DNA of 64,000 nt from Acidithiobacillus sp. HP-2 (lineage in GTDB: Bacteria; Pseudomonadota; Gammaproteobacteria; Acidithiobacillales; Acidithiobacillaceae). The translations under genes and the position numbers were made by a program. Position 1 is the first letter of the stretch, and every line of letters starts with the position of its first letter. A model generated the notes under the pieces. That model was not told where the DNA came from. It did no database searches and worked only from the letters and a program-made list of their open reading frames with translations. Location: positions 124,001 to 188,000 of the forward strand of contig NZ_JACKZA010000002.1 in assembly GCF_015100155.1 (NCBI RefSeq), written 5' to 3'. Below are positions 32,442 to 38,718 of this stretch, piece by piece.

Positions 32442-32863
32442 TACTGCTCGATACGAATGTAATCTCGGAGCCACAGCGCAGAGAGCCCGATGCCCGCGTC
32501 ATTGACTGGATTGATGGGCAGGCACTGGAAACACTCTATCTCTCCACGATCACCGTAGCCGAGCTTCGTTCGGGTATTGCGCTGATGCCGGCAGGCAAGC
32601 GTCGGAATAACCTACACGAGAATTTGGAAAAGCACTTGCTGCCGATGTTCTCCAACCGGATTTTGCCGTTCGATATGGCTTGCACAAAGGCCTATGCCGA
32701 TCTGCTGGTTAAGTCCCGCGCCACTGGCTTGGCCGTTGAAACAGCCGATGCTTTCATTGCAGCCGTTGCCATCACTAACGGATTCGCCGTCGCCACCCGC
32801 GATACCACCCCTTTTGAAGCTGCTGGGCTTAACGTCATAAACCCTTGGGAAACAGGGTGTTAA
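32438..32863 (+). CDS. PIN-domain ribonuclease toxin (FitB/VapC family)
   Basis: This is a type II toxin of the PIN family. The acidic metal-binding residues are all present: D5 (LLDTNVISE), E42 (VAELRSG), D104 (ETADAFIAA) and D122 (ATRDTTPF). The 141 residues are normal, and the final NPWE is typical of the FitB group. The start is TTG and overlaps the antitoxin stop by 4 bp. It appears intact. The target RNA cannot be read from sequence. Confidence 0.9.
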   Translation: MILLDTNVISEPQRREPDARVIDWIDGQALETLYLSTITVAELRSGIALMPAGKRRNNLHENLEKHLLPMFSNRILPFDMACTKAYADLLVKSRATGLAVETADAFIAAVAITNGFAVATRDTTPFEAAGLNVINPWETGC

Positions 32864-32864
32864 A

Positions 32865-32989
32865 TTAAATAGCCTTAATGTTCTCGAAGGCTGCGAGCAC
32901 AAAGCTCTGAGCCGCCAGATGCAGGACAACATCTAGCCGAATGGTAGCCACCACTTCAGAGCGACACTGACATCAATCACCCAGTTCAC
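32865..32989 (-). pseudogene. Decayed vapC toxin behind the orphan antitoxin
   Basis: A GTG at 32989 overlaps the stop codon of the antitoxin gene in a GTGA, exactly as a toxin start should. The first codons read VNWVIDVSVALKWWLP, a typical PIN-toxin N-terminus with its first catalytic Asp, then a stop after FG. In the next frame the sequence continues LDVVLHLAAQSFVLAAFENI and ends at 32865, against the neighbouring fitB-like gene. So a frameshifted stub of about 40 codons is left of a toxin that should have about 130. Confidence 0.7.
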
Positions 32990-33219
32990 GGGCGGTGGCT
33001 TTCCCGCGCCTCCCGGCACTCGGCAGCACTCACTATCGGCGCGGTTTCGCGACGCTCCAAAATGCGACTGGCAGCTTGCCGTGCGCGATGCTTACGCTGT
33101 GCACGATCCACCGCCTCACGCATCAAGGCCGCAATGATGGCGCTTTTGTTTTCCTTACAAAAGGTCGTATTGAATGCAATTTTCACATCGTCAGGAACAC
33201 TAAAATTGACTTTGGCCAT
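32986..33219 (-). CDS. Orphan ribbon-helix-helix antitoxin
   Basis: A 77-residue protein begins MAKVNFSVPDDVKIAFNTTF, a strand-helix of the CopG/Arc type, then KSAIIAALMREAVDRAQ, the second helix, and a basic tail. A TTG start at 33231 would add four residues; the ATG at 33219 is preferred. A perfect palindrome lies just upstream. The gene for the cognate toxin follows immediately but is only a broken stub, so the antitoxin is now without its partner. It may persist as a repressor or as protection against a related toxin. Confidence 0.75.
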   Translation of the reverse strand: MAKVNFSVPDDVKIAFNTTFCKENKSAIIAALMREAVDRAQRKHRARQAASRILERRETAPIVSAAECREARESHRP

Positions 33220-33229
33220 TTTGAAACCC

Positions 33230-33252
33230 AATTGTTGAAAAATTCAACAATT
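33230..33252. promoter_or_regulatory. Palindromic operator of the orphan antitoxin
   Basis: AATTGTTGAA at 33230-33239 and TTCAACAATT at 33243-33252 form a perfect 10-bp inverted repeat around AAA. It sits 10-30 bp before the antitoxin start, where ribbon-helix-helix antitoxins usually bind to repress their own promoter. There is no T-run and the position is upstream, so it is not a terminator. Confidence 0.6.
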
Positions 33253-33306
33253 ACTATAAGTTATCCCCTGCCCGGCCGCAATGCATCAGCCGCATGGGCA
33301 TCCCAG

Positions 33307-33609
33307 CACGCCGCCCACGCCCAGATTGGATTCCTCATTTTTCGATCAGGTCGGTCATCATTACAGCGCACGCACCTAAGACTTCTGATTTTCTCTGGTT
33401 ACTTGTTGCCGGCGTATGGACATTAACCAAGTAACGGCTGGCGTGCAGGCGGGATTTTCGCGCAACAACTGCACCAGGGTACGTTCTGCGGCAGCATACT
33501 CTCCGGCCCGCCATTGGGTCAGGGCAATCTCCAGTTGCAGGTTACTGCGCGGGTAGGGAAACAGGGACACTTTAACCCTGCGCGTAAAAATCCACTCCCG
33601 CCTGCACAA
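33307..33609 (-). repeat. Duplicated 3' end of the O-antigen ligase gene, copy A
   Basis: This segment matches 36595-36890, which is the 3' end of the ligase-like gene and the first 70 bp beyond it. The matching frame encodes FPYPRSNLQLEIALTQWRAG and the rest of the last tetratricopeptide repeat, but only from a 93-codon frame (33376-33657) whose N-terminal part is unrelated. There is no ribosome site, so I regard it as a fragment, not a gene. It is more diverged than copy B. Together with the flanks it fills the 33253-33710 gap. Confidence 0.8.
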
Positions 33610-33710
33610 TGCCATCTGGGCGCGCATCGAAGTGCGCTTTTCTTCTGTCCCATCCACGGTTCATCTTACTGATGAACTCATCGCAGAACGCCGGGAGATG
33701 GCCAAGTTCG

Positions 33711-34097
33711 TTAGGCCAGCCTGACCGGCCCCGGATACCGTTCCAGGGTCACATCACTGGTCAAGAGAACCAGTCCCTCGACTGTTGCCTGCGCAATCAA
33801 TAGCCGGTCGAACGGATCTCTGTGAATCAACGGCAAAGTGTCCACCGCAACCGCATGCTCTCCGGAAATGGGCAATTCGACATAGCCATTGTCGATCAAC
33901 CCACGGCGCAGCAGACGCGCATCTACCTGAAAGTCTGGCCGGTTTAATCCATTCTTGATGGCCACTTCCCAAAGGCTGACAACGCTGAAAAACAGTTCGT
34001 TCTCCAGATCAACCATCAGCGCACGAGCGCCTGCAGGCACCCGCTCCAGATTGTCCGCAGCCCATAGCAGCAAATGCGTGTCCAGCAGCAGCTTCAC
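33711..34097 (-). CDS. vapC: PIN-domain toxin of a phd-vapC type pair
   Basis: This 128-residue PIN ribonuclease has D6 (LLLDTHLLLW), E44 (SLWEVAIK), D94/D97 in HRDPFDRLLIAQA, and D115 in LTSDVTLERY. This DTHxLLW variant is the group that pairs with Phd/YefM-type antitoxins, and such a gene lies directly upstream with a 4-bp overlap. It appears complete. The 3' end abuts a short open stretch on the other strand that ends IAERREMAKFVRPA and may be the tail of another lost antitoxin. Confidence 0.9.
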   Translation of the reverse strand: MKLLLDTHLLLWAADNLERVPAGARALMVDLENELFFSVVSLWEVAIKNGLNRPDFQVDARLLRRGLIDNGYVELPISGEHAVAVDTLPLIHRDPFDRLLIAQATVEGLVLLTSDVTLERYPGPVRLA

Positions 34098-34339
34098 AGG
34101 CGCCCCTCGAACAAGGCCGCAATTTCATCGGCAGCCATCGTATTGAAATCATCCGGAACCTGGATTTGACCGGACAGAAACCCAAACCGCTTCTGCTGTG
34201 ATACTTCCGGCGTTTCCAGCGCAACGACTTTCACCATGGGCTTTCCGGCTTTGGCGATCACGAAAGACTCCCCCTTGGCAGCCTTCTCAACCAATCGGGA
34301 AAGCTGCGTTTTTGCTTCGTGCATATTGTAGGTTTGCAT
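34094..34339 (-). CDS. Phd/YefM-type antitoxin
   Basis: The 81-residue antitoxin opens MQTYNMHEAKTQLSRLVEKAA and has FVIAKAGKPMVKVVAL, both typical of the Phd/YefM fold. The C-terminal half (FLSGQIQVPDDFNTMAADEIAALFEG) is the toxin-binding tail seen with DTHxLLW-type VapC proteins. Two in-frame codons lie upstream of the chosen ATG. An inverted repeat at 34351-34377 is the likely operator. It is the first gene of the pair. Confidence 0.9.
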   Translation of the reverse strand: MQTYNMHEAKTQLSRLVEKAAKGESFVIAKAGKPMVKVVALETPEVSQQKRFGFLSGQIQVPDDFNTMAADEIAALFEGRL

Positions 34340-34350
34340 GACCACCCCTA

Positions 34351-34377
34351 TAGACTAATACCAATGAACTAAGTCTA
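34351..34377. promoter_or_regulatory. Inverted repeat before the phd-vapC pair
   Basis: TAGACT at 34351-34356 is mirrored by AGTCTA at 34372-34377, starting 12 bp before the antitoxin start. Phd-type antitoxins bind short palindromes at this position, so autoregulation is plausible. The half sites are only 6 bp, which limits confidence. Confidence 0.4.
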
Positions 34378-34473
34378 CTACATCTGCCACAAGAGGCGTA
34401 ACCCGGCCATCTCCTACAGATTGTGCGTACGCTCTTTCCCTCCATTCGTACTGCATTATTAATGCTATGATCG

Positions 34474-34508
34474 AAGGATCTTAGCAGAATTTTTCATGGG
34501 AAGCAGAA
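34474..34508. repeat. 35-bp dispersed repeat, copy 2
   Basis: This copy differs at one base from 26481-26515. It lies in the 34346-34733 gap, which otherwise contains the phd operator, copy B of the ligase fragment and no gene that I can support. The other copy is 8 kb away at the opposite side of the export genes, so the pair brackets the PAP2-to-phd segment. Confidence 0.7.
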
Positions 34509-34560
34509 AGAGCGACACTGGCACCGACCGGAACGCGGTCCACTCAGGCTTCTTGAAGCG

Positions 34561-34716
34561 CACGCAACTAAGACTTCGGATGCCGAACCGCTTGCCGGTG
34601 TATGGACATTAACCAGGTAACGGCTGGCGTGTAGGCGGGGTTTTCGTGCAACAACTGCACCAGGGTACGTTCTGCGGCAGCATGCTCCCCGGCCCGCCAT
34701 TGGGTCAGAGCAATTT
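34561..34716 (-). repeat. Duplicated 3' end of the O-antigen ligase gene, copy B
   Basis: These 156 bp align without gaps to 36657-36812, the last 50 codons of the ligase-like gene, with about nine mismatches by my count. The encoded stretch is EIALTQWRAGEHAAAERTL and onward to the C-terminus. The fragment is cut off abruptly at 34716 against sequence that follows the split antitoxin. It has no start or ribosome site and is not a gene. Confidence 0.8.
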
Positions 34717-34733
34717 GCACTGTTAGTAACAAC

Positions 34734-34874
34734 TCAATCCGTCCGGCGTCTTTCGCTGACGTCGTCTGCAAGCCACACCTTGATGAGTGATTGATAGGGC
34801 ATATCACGCTTGTTGGCTTCGATTTTGATACGGTCCAGCAACGTCTCGGGTAAACGCAATGATATGGTTTTCAT
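34734..34874 (-). CDS. C-terminal half of a CopG/BrnA-like antitoxin, restarted from the IS end
   Basis: This 46-residue frame reads MKTISLRLPETLLDRIKIEA and on through KRDMPYQSLIKVWLADDV, a complete ribbon-helix-helix DNA-binding domain. Its N-terminal half is at 36188-36361; removal of the intervening element restores the in-frame join NLKPST-KTISLRLPE. The initiating ATG and a GGAG ribosome site 6 nt before it come from the end of the inserted IS200/IS605 element, so the half gene may still be translated. Its last residues (SERRRTD) come from a 24-bp stretch shared with 38800-38823, so the tail is probably chimeric. It is too short for ordinary gene finders. Confidence 0.65.
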   Translation of the reverse strand: MKTISLRLPETLLDRIKIEANKRDMPYQSLIKVWLADDVSERRRTD

Positions 34875-34884
34875 GAACTGCTCC

Positions 34885-34908
34885 CGCCAAGCCTATACGG
34901 CTATGGCG
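34885..34908. other. Subterminal hairpin at the tnpB-side end of the IS
   Basis: CGCCA at 34885-34889 pairs with TGGCG at 34904-34908, and inside it AGCC pairs with GGCT, leaving one unpaired base and a short loop. An imperfect hairpin with an extruded base is what Y1 transposases of this family recognise near element ends. It overlaps the tnpB stop codon. In intact elements this region is also where the guide (omega) RNA ends. Confidence 0.55.
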
Positions 34909-35729
34909 TGAGTTTCGTGCTTCATCGCGGCGAAACTTCCACCGCTCCACATCTCGGACGGTTCCCGCCCGGAGCCGGAACCACCGGCCAATCTCATTTC
35001 AAGCCACCGCAACAGTACCAAATCCGCATTTTCGTCGCGGCCACAGATAACGCCGCAATGCGGGCACTGGTGTTCCCGGTTCGAGAGCGTTTTCTTCTCA
35101 TCGGGTAATTTCCAGCACGCATGACAGCGTTGCGTGGGCTTGATCTCCCGCGTCGGTGCTTCCTCGTACCACGACCCAGCCTCCAACGTGACGGATGCGT
35201 ACCACTTCCCGGCTTTGTGCATGATCTCACAGGTGACCGGCCGGCCCGGTGTTCGCGGTTTTCCGCGAATGGGAAGGTTGCCTACAAATTGCAAATACAA
35301 AGCGCCGTGTTTCCCGGATATGCCAAGATGCAGCTTCCAGCCATCCCCGTGCGTTTTGTATCCCCAACCGGGATAGCGATGGATGTTTTTGAATCGCGGG
35401 AAACCCGGCGTCTCGCCATTCTTCATGCGCCGGAAGAAGTGCTGAAAGGCCAGGTGCAGACGCTTGAGCGTCACCTGCTCCGATTGGGCATTCAGTCCGG
35501 CTAGGGCAGGTACCATTTTGCGCCATTGCGTGAGCACCTTGCATTGATCAGCAAACGACAATCCCTTGCCGGTTTCCTTGTACACGCGGATGCGTTCTTC
35601 CAGCGCCGTGTTATACAACCGCTGATGCAAACCTAGCGTCTCCTGCAGCCGCACTTCCTGCTCGGCGTTGGGATACAAACGATAGGTCACTTTGCGATTC
35701 GGCATGCTTCCATTATACTCGGTTACCAT
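34893..35729 (-). CDS. tnpB: TnpB with the RuvC core deleted
   Basis: The N-terminal half is a normal IS200/IS605 OrfB: VTYRLYPNAEQEVRLQETLG, the Q-rich helical region, and FPRFKN near 111. After residue 194 (WYEEAPTRE) it jumps straight to the zinc-finger region IKPTQRCHACW with cysteines 202, 205, 222 and 225, and the final GRDENADL with the RuvC-III Asp (D232). The usual segment between, with the RuvC-I Asp and RuvC-II Glu, is missing in frame, so 278 residues remain where about 380-400 are normal. Nuclease activity is not expected. The start may be the Met at 35705. Confidence 0.85.
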   Translation of the reverse strand: MVTEYNGSMPNRKVTYRLYPNAEQEVRLQETLGLHQRLYNTALEERIRVYKETGKGLSFADQCKVLTQWRKMVPALAGLNAQSEQVTLKRLHLAFQHFFRRMKNGETPGFPRFKNIHRYPGWGYKTHGDGWKLHLGISGKHGALYLQFVGNLPIRGKPRTPGRPVTCEIMHKAGKWYASVTLEAGSWYEEAPTREIKPTQRCHACWKLPDEKKTLSNREHQCPHCGVICGRDENADLVLLRWLEMRLAGGSGSGREPSEMWSGGSFAAMKHETHAIAV

Positions 35730-36144
35730 GACTATGCAAACTCTAAGTACCCTACATCATTGCGTTTATAACCTGAACTACTATTTGGTTCTGGTCACGA
35801 AATATCGCCGCAGGTGTATGACCGGCCCCATGCTGGACCGGCTGGAAGCCATCTGCCGGAGTACGGCAGCAAAATGGGAGTGCGAGGTGCTGGAATTCAA
35901 CGGTGAGGCGGATCATGTGCATCTGCTCTTGGCTTTGACACCGAAAGTGCTCCCATCGGCATTTGTGAACAACCTGAAAACAGTCACCAGCCGATTGCTG
36001 CGTAAAGAGTTTGCCGATCATCTGAAACGGTATTATTGGAGTAAGCCGGTATTCTGGAGCCGCAGTTATTGCATCCTCACGGTGGGTGGTGCGCCACTGT
36101 CCGTGCTCAAACAATACATTGAGCAACAGGAAAGGCCGGAATAA
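35728..36144 (+). CDS. tnpA: IS200/IS605-family Y1 transposase TnpA
   Basis: This single-strand transposase of the HUH type has 138 residues. The HUH motif is H63-V-H65 in ADHVHLLLAL and the catalytic tyrosine is Y130 in SVLKQYIEQQ. Both are intact, as is VTSRLLRKEF in the connecting helix, so it may be active. The frame extends upstream to 35692, but the ATG at 35728 begins where similarity to the family begins. It diverges from tnpB, as in IS605. The second end hairpin follows its stop directly. Confidence 0.9.
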   Translation: MTMQTLSTLHHCVYNLNYYLVLVTKYRRRCMTGPMLDRLEAICRSTAAKWECEVLEFNGEADHVHLLLALTPKVLPSAFVNNLKTVTSRLLRKEFADHLKRYYWSKPVFWSRSYCILTVGGAPLSVLKQYIEQQERPE

Positions 36145-36197
36145 TCGCCCTGCGGGCGATAGCGCCGCTTCACCACCCCCTGAACCGCTACGCGGTT
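36144..36197. other. Paired hairpins at the tnpA-side end of the IS
   Basis: ATCGCCC-TGC-GGGCGAT at 36144-36160 is a perfect 7-bp hairpin that starts at the last base of the tnpA stop codon. AACCGC-TAC-GCGGTT at 36183-36197 is a second, 6-bp hairpin 26 bp before the element boundary. One of them should be the transposase recognition hairpin of this end; the second is nearer to the usual distance. Neither has a T-run. Confidence 0.5.
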
Positions 36198-36361
36198 ACA
36201 GGCGGAGCACTACGGCGCGTTCCGGTAGAGGGCTTCAGGTTGGGGAAAGATGCACGCTGGGCATGGCTCCAGTCCAAATAATCGGTAGAGTCATGGCTTT
36301 CCCAGAACGCTCGTTCTTCCGCCTCTGTTTTGAAATCAGGTTTCTTTTTTAGATTGCTCAT
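36188..36361 (-). pseudogene. N-terminal half of the CopG/BrnA-like antitoxin
   Basis: From the ATG at 36361, with an AGAGAGGA site, the frame reads MSNLKKKPDFKTEAEERAFW, then ESHDSTDYLDWSHAQRASF and PNLKPST, the conserved N-terminal region of CopG-type antitoxins of the BrnA group. It then enters the IS200/IS605 element and stops after 11 foreign residues. The rest of the gene lies beyond the element at 34734-34871. No BrnT-type toxin gene is found next to either half. Upstream is a remnant of a glycosyltransferase gene. Confidence 0.75.
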
Positions 36362-36381
36362 AAATGGTCCTCTCTTTGCGG

Positions 36382-36605
36382 ATATATCAAGGCCAACAAC
36401 TCAGGAGTTAGCAGCCTTTGAACCGCTCCGGTACAAAACGTTCGGCGTTACGGCGACAATCCTCGGCACGGATTGCAGCCCCTTCGGATTCGAAGCGCGC
36501 AACAGTCCGCACGATGCCCATCTCACTCTGCTCGTCGCAGCCCCCCCTGTCGGCTTGGCCTCGGACAAATCGCGTATCGTGTCCAGCACCCTACCACGCC
36601 GCCCA
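36382..36605 (-). pseudogene. Fragment of a group 4 glycosyltransferase gene
   Basis: This segment matches 38876-39137, the 3' end of the intact glycosyltransferase gene two genes to the right, but with an internal loss of about 45 bp and frameshifts. Recognisable residues are VLDTIRDLSEAKPTG, which correspond to VLDSVCDLTQARPTG in the intact protein. The level of difference suggests a relic of a related gene rather than a recent copy. It links to copy C of the ligase 3' end through about 60 bp that are also present in copy A. Confidence 0.7.
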
Positions 36606-36890
36606 CGCCCAGATTGGACTCCTCCTTTTTCGATCAGGTCGGTCATCACTACAACGCACACAACTAAGACTCCGGATGCCGACCCGCTTGCCGGTGTATG
36701 GACATTAACCAGGTAACGGCTGGCGTGTAGGCGGGGTTTTCGCGCAGCAACTGCACCAGGGTACGCTCTGCGGCAGCATGCTCTCCAGCCCGCCATTGGG
36801 TCAGGGCAATTTCCAGCTGCAGGTTACTGCGCGGGTAGGGAAACAGGGGGCGCTTTAAGCCAGCGCGTAAAAAATCCACGCCCGCCTGCA
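36595..36890 (-). repeat. 3' end of the O-antigen ligase gene, copy C (in the intact gene)
   Basis: This is the source-type copy for repeats A (33307-33609) and B (34561-34716). It includes about 70 bp downstream of the ligase stop codon and the last 75 codons. That A also contains the downstream 70 bp shows that the duplicated unit spanned the end of the gene and was not just coding sequence. Confidence 0.75.
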
Positions 36891-38718
36891 CATGCCCTGC
36901 CTGCACATCTGCCAACTGGGCAATCTGATTCCGCAAGCCGACACTTTCGGGATTAATGGCTAAGCCATGACGCCAGGCCAGTAAAGTCTGCTGCTTTGCC
37001 TGCGCATTATCCAAGCCCAAGAGCGCACCCTGACTATGATAAATATCGCCGATGGAACTCAACACCCCGGACTGACGCGGAATGCCCACCAGCCCCTGTT
37101 CATATTGCTGCAACGCGCTTTTGATTAATACTCTCCGACGGTCAACACCCAGGGCCTTGTCCTGATCTGCCAGGGTCAAGTATTCATTGGCCAGATACAC
37201 ATGGGGCTGGGTGGCCAGAGGACGCGCCACCGTAATCCAGTTTGCCGCCTTCATCAAAAAAATGGCGCGCTGATTATTGTTGGGCATCATCCGGTTCAGC
37301 CAGCCATTATCACTGAACAAGGCGTAAGTCGCCCCGTCCGCCAGCAGGTTCCAGGAAGCGACCAACACACCGACAATCAAAACCGCCTGGGCAATCATCC
37401 CATGATGGATGCCCAGGCGTGGCAACAGGGGCTGCGTTTCGCCGTGATAACCGTAAATCCGCCAGGCCCGCGCCAAAAACAGACCCGCCAGCACACTCAG
37501 GGGCAAGTTGTAAAAAATGAAGTTGCCCAGGGCATGCCCGGTAATGGCAAACACCCCCAACACCAGCCCCAATGCCTCCAGACGCCGATCATCGGGCAAG
37601 TTCAGGGATTTACCCGCCTTGTAAAGCAGCTTATAAAGGGCATACATCAGGGAACCTGCAAAAGCCAGCAGAAAACCCAGATTAATCAACCCACCTTCAG
37701 CCAGATACTCCAGATAATCGTTGTGGGCATAGGTACCCGCAGAAGCCAGCTCACCGGGCAAACGGTAGGCCGGATAGTAGAGAAAATAACTACCCAGCCC
37801 CGTCCCCAGCCAGGGATGGCTGAGGAAAATATGCCAGGTGGCAATCCACATCAGGGCACGGGCCACCGTAGAACTGTTGTGATCGATATAACCGGGTGCC
37901 AAATGACCCAGAATGTCGAAGCCTTTTGCATAATTCATCAGCAAAAAGGCGATCAGTACCAAGCCGAATATCAACAGCCAACGCGAAAAATCACCTGATC
38001 TCTTGCGCAAACCGAACAAAGCAAAAGGTATGGTACATAACCACGCCAGCAAACCACCCCGACTACCCGTAGAGAAAAAAGCCAACAGCAAAACGGCAAT
38101 AGTCAACAAATAAAACCATGCGACCCAGTCTATCTGCCGGTCATAAAACCGGACGGAACGTTGCGCATCACGGTTGAAATAAACCGCCAGCAAAGGAAAA
38201 AAAAGCAGGTTCAGCCACGCCGCAAAGCTATTGGTATCCATCAGCGGGCCATTGGGTCGCAACCCAGTCCAACCAATACCTTGCCCCAACCAGGTGAAAT
38301 ACTGCCAAAGTGCCATGCCACTCAACACCCAGGCACTACCCACCGCACCCCGCCAAAACCACTTCCAGGCGCGCTCCTGAACGGCATCAGGCATGCTCAC
38401 CCAAATGGAAAAGGCCAGCGGCAATGAACCCAATGTCCAAAAATAAAACCAGCTACTGTAGGGCACTCCACTCCAGAAAAGAGTCACCCCAAACCATGCA
38501 AACCACAGCGGCATAAATACCGGCAGGAACCCCTTGGGCCAAGGCAGCCCGGCCCGCAAACGCGGCCACCAGACCCAAACACCCCAAGCCAGCAGAACCA
38601 AGGTACAGGCAGCCAATAGCGGAATGATCTGCCCGTTGTAATACCACGAAAGCAGGTAAGCCATAAAAGGCGGAACGGCATAAAACCAGGACAGTCTCTC
38701 AGATGGATTTTGTTTCAA
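36664..38718 (-). CDS. O-antigen ligase/polymerase-like membrane protein with C-terminal TPR
   Basis: This is a 684-residue protein with about 11-12 membrane helices over the first 450 residues and the Wzy_C-type loop containing STGSRGGLLAWL and the HNDYLEYLAEGG motif near 330, typical of the WaaL/PglL/Wzy_C family. The C-terminal 200 residues are soluble and contain TPR-like repeats (ALQQYEQGLVGIP, EIALTQWRAGEHAAAERTL). It may ligate O-antigen to lipid A, polymerise repeats, or glycosylate protein; these are not separable by sequence. The start is TTG and overlaps, in a TTGA, the stop of a short remnant frame. The 3' end has been copied twice into the TA island. Confidence 0.85.
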   Translation of the reverse strand: MKQNPSERLSWFYAVPPFMAYLLSWYYNGQIIPLLAACTLVLLAWGVWVWWPRLRAGLPWPKGFLPVFMPLWFAWFGVTLFWSGVPYSSWFYFWTLGSLPLAFSIWVSMPDAVQERAWKWFWRGAVGSAWVLSGMALWQYFTWLGQGIGWTGLRPNGPLMDTNSFAAWLNLLFFPLLAVYFNRDAQRSVRFYDRQIDWVAWFYLLTIAVLLLAFFSTGSRGGLLAWLCTIPFALFGLRKRSGDFSRWLLIFGLVLIAFLLMNYAKGFDILGHLAPGYIDHNSSTVARALMWIATWHIFLSHPWLGTGLGSYFLYYPAYRLPGELASAGTYAHNDYLEYLAEGGLINLGFLLAFAGSLMYALYKLLYKAGKSLNLPDDRRLEALGLVLGVFAITGHALGNFIFYNLPLSVLAGLFLARAWRIYGYHGETQPLLPRLGIHHGMIAQAVLIVGVLVASWNLLADGATYALFSDNGWLNRMMPNNNQRAIFLMKAANWITVARPLATQPHVYLANEYLTLADQDKALGVDRRRVLIKSALQQYEQGLVGIPRQSGVLSSIGDIYHSQGALLGLDNAQAKQQTLLAWRHGLAINPESVGLRNQIAQLADVQAGHVQAGVDFLRAGLKRPLFPYPRSNLQLEIALTQWRAGEHAAAERTLVQLLRENPAYTPAVTWLMSIHRQAGRHPES

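Larger units (their letters stand above)
34872..36223. mobile_element. IS200/IS605-family insertion sequence
   Basis: The element is about 1.35 kb, with divergent tnpB (minus) and tnpA (plus). Its limits are set by the antitoxin gene it interrupts: deleting about 34872-36223 rejoins codons ACC and AAA and restores the protein. There is no terminal inverted repeat and no target duplication, as expected for this family, but each end carries a hairpin (34885-34908; 36144-36160 and 36183-36197). TnpA is intact; TnpB has an internal deletion. One or two bases at each junction are ambiguous. Confidence 0.85.

Noticed and set aside
33376..33657. 93-codon frame containing the ligase C-terminus
   Set aside because: Only the last two thirds match the ligase tail; the start is in unrelated DNA and no ribosome site is seen, so it is treated as a duplicated fragment.
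33611..33713. Plus-strand frame ending IAERREMAKFVRPA
   Set aside because: It resembles the tail of an AbrB-type antitoxin but has no start and is only about 35 codons; kept as a remark under vapC.
36401..36796. 131-codon minus-strand frame over the glycosyltransferase relic
   Set aside because: It runs through the ligase 3' end in a wrong frame and then through a frameshifted relic; it has no coherent domain.
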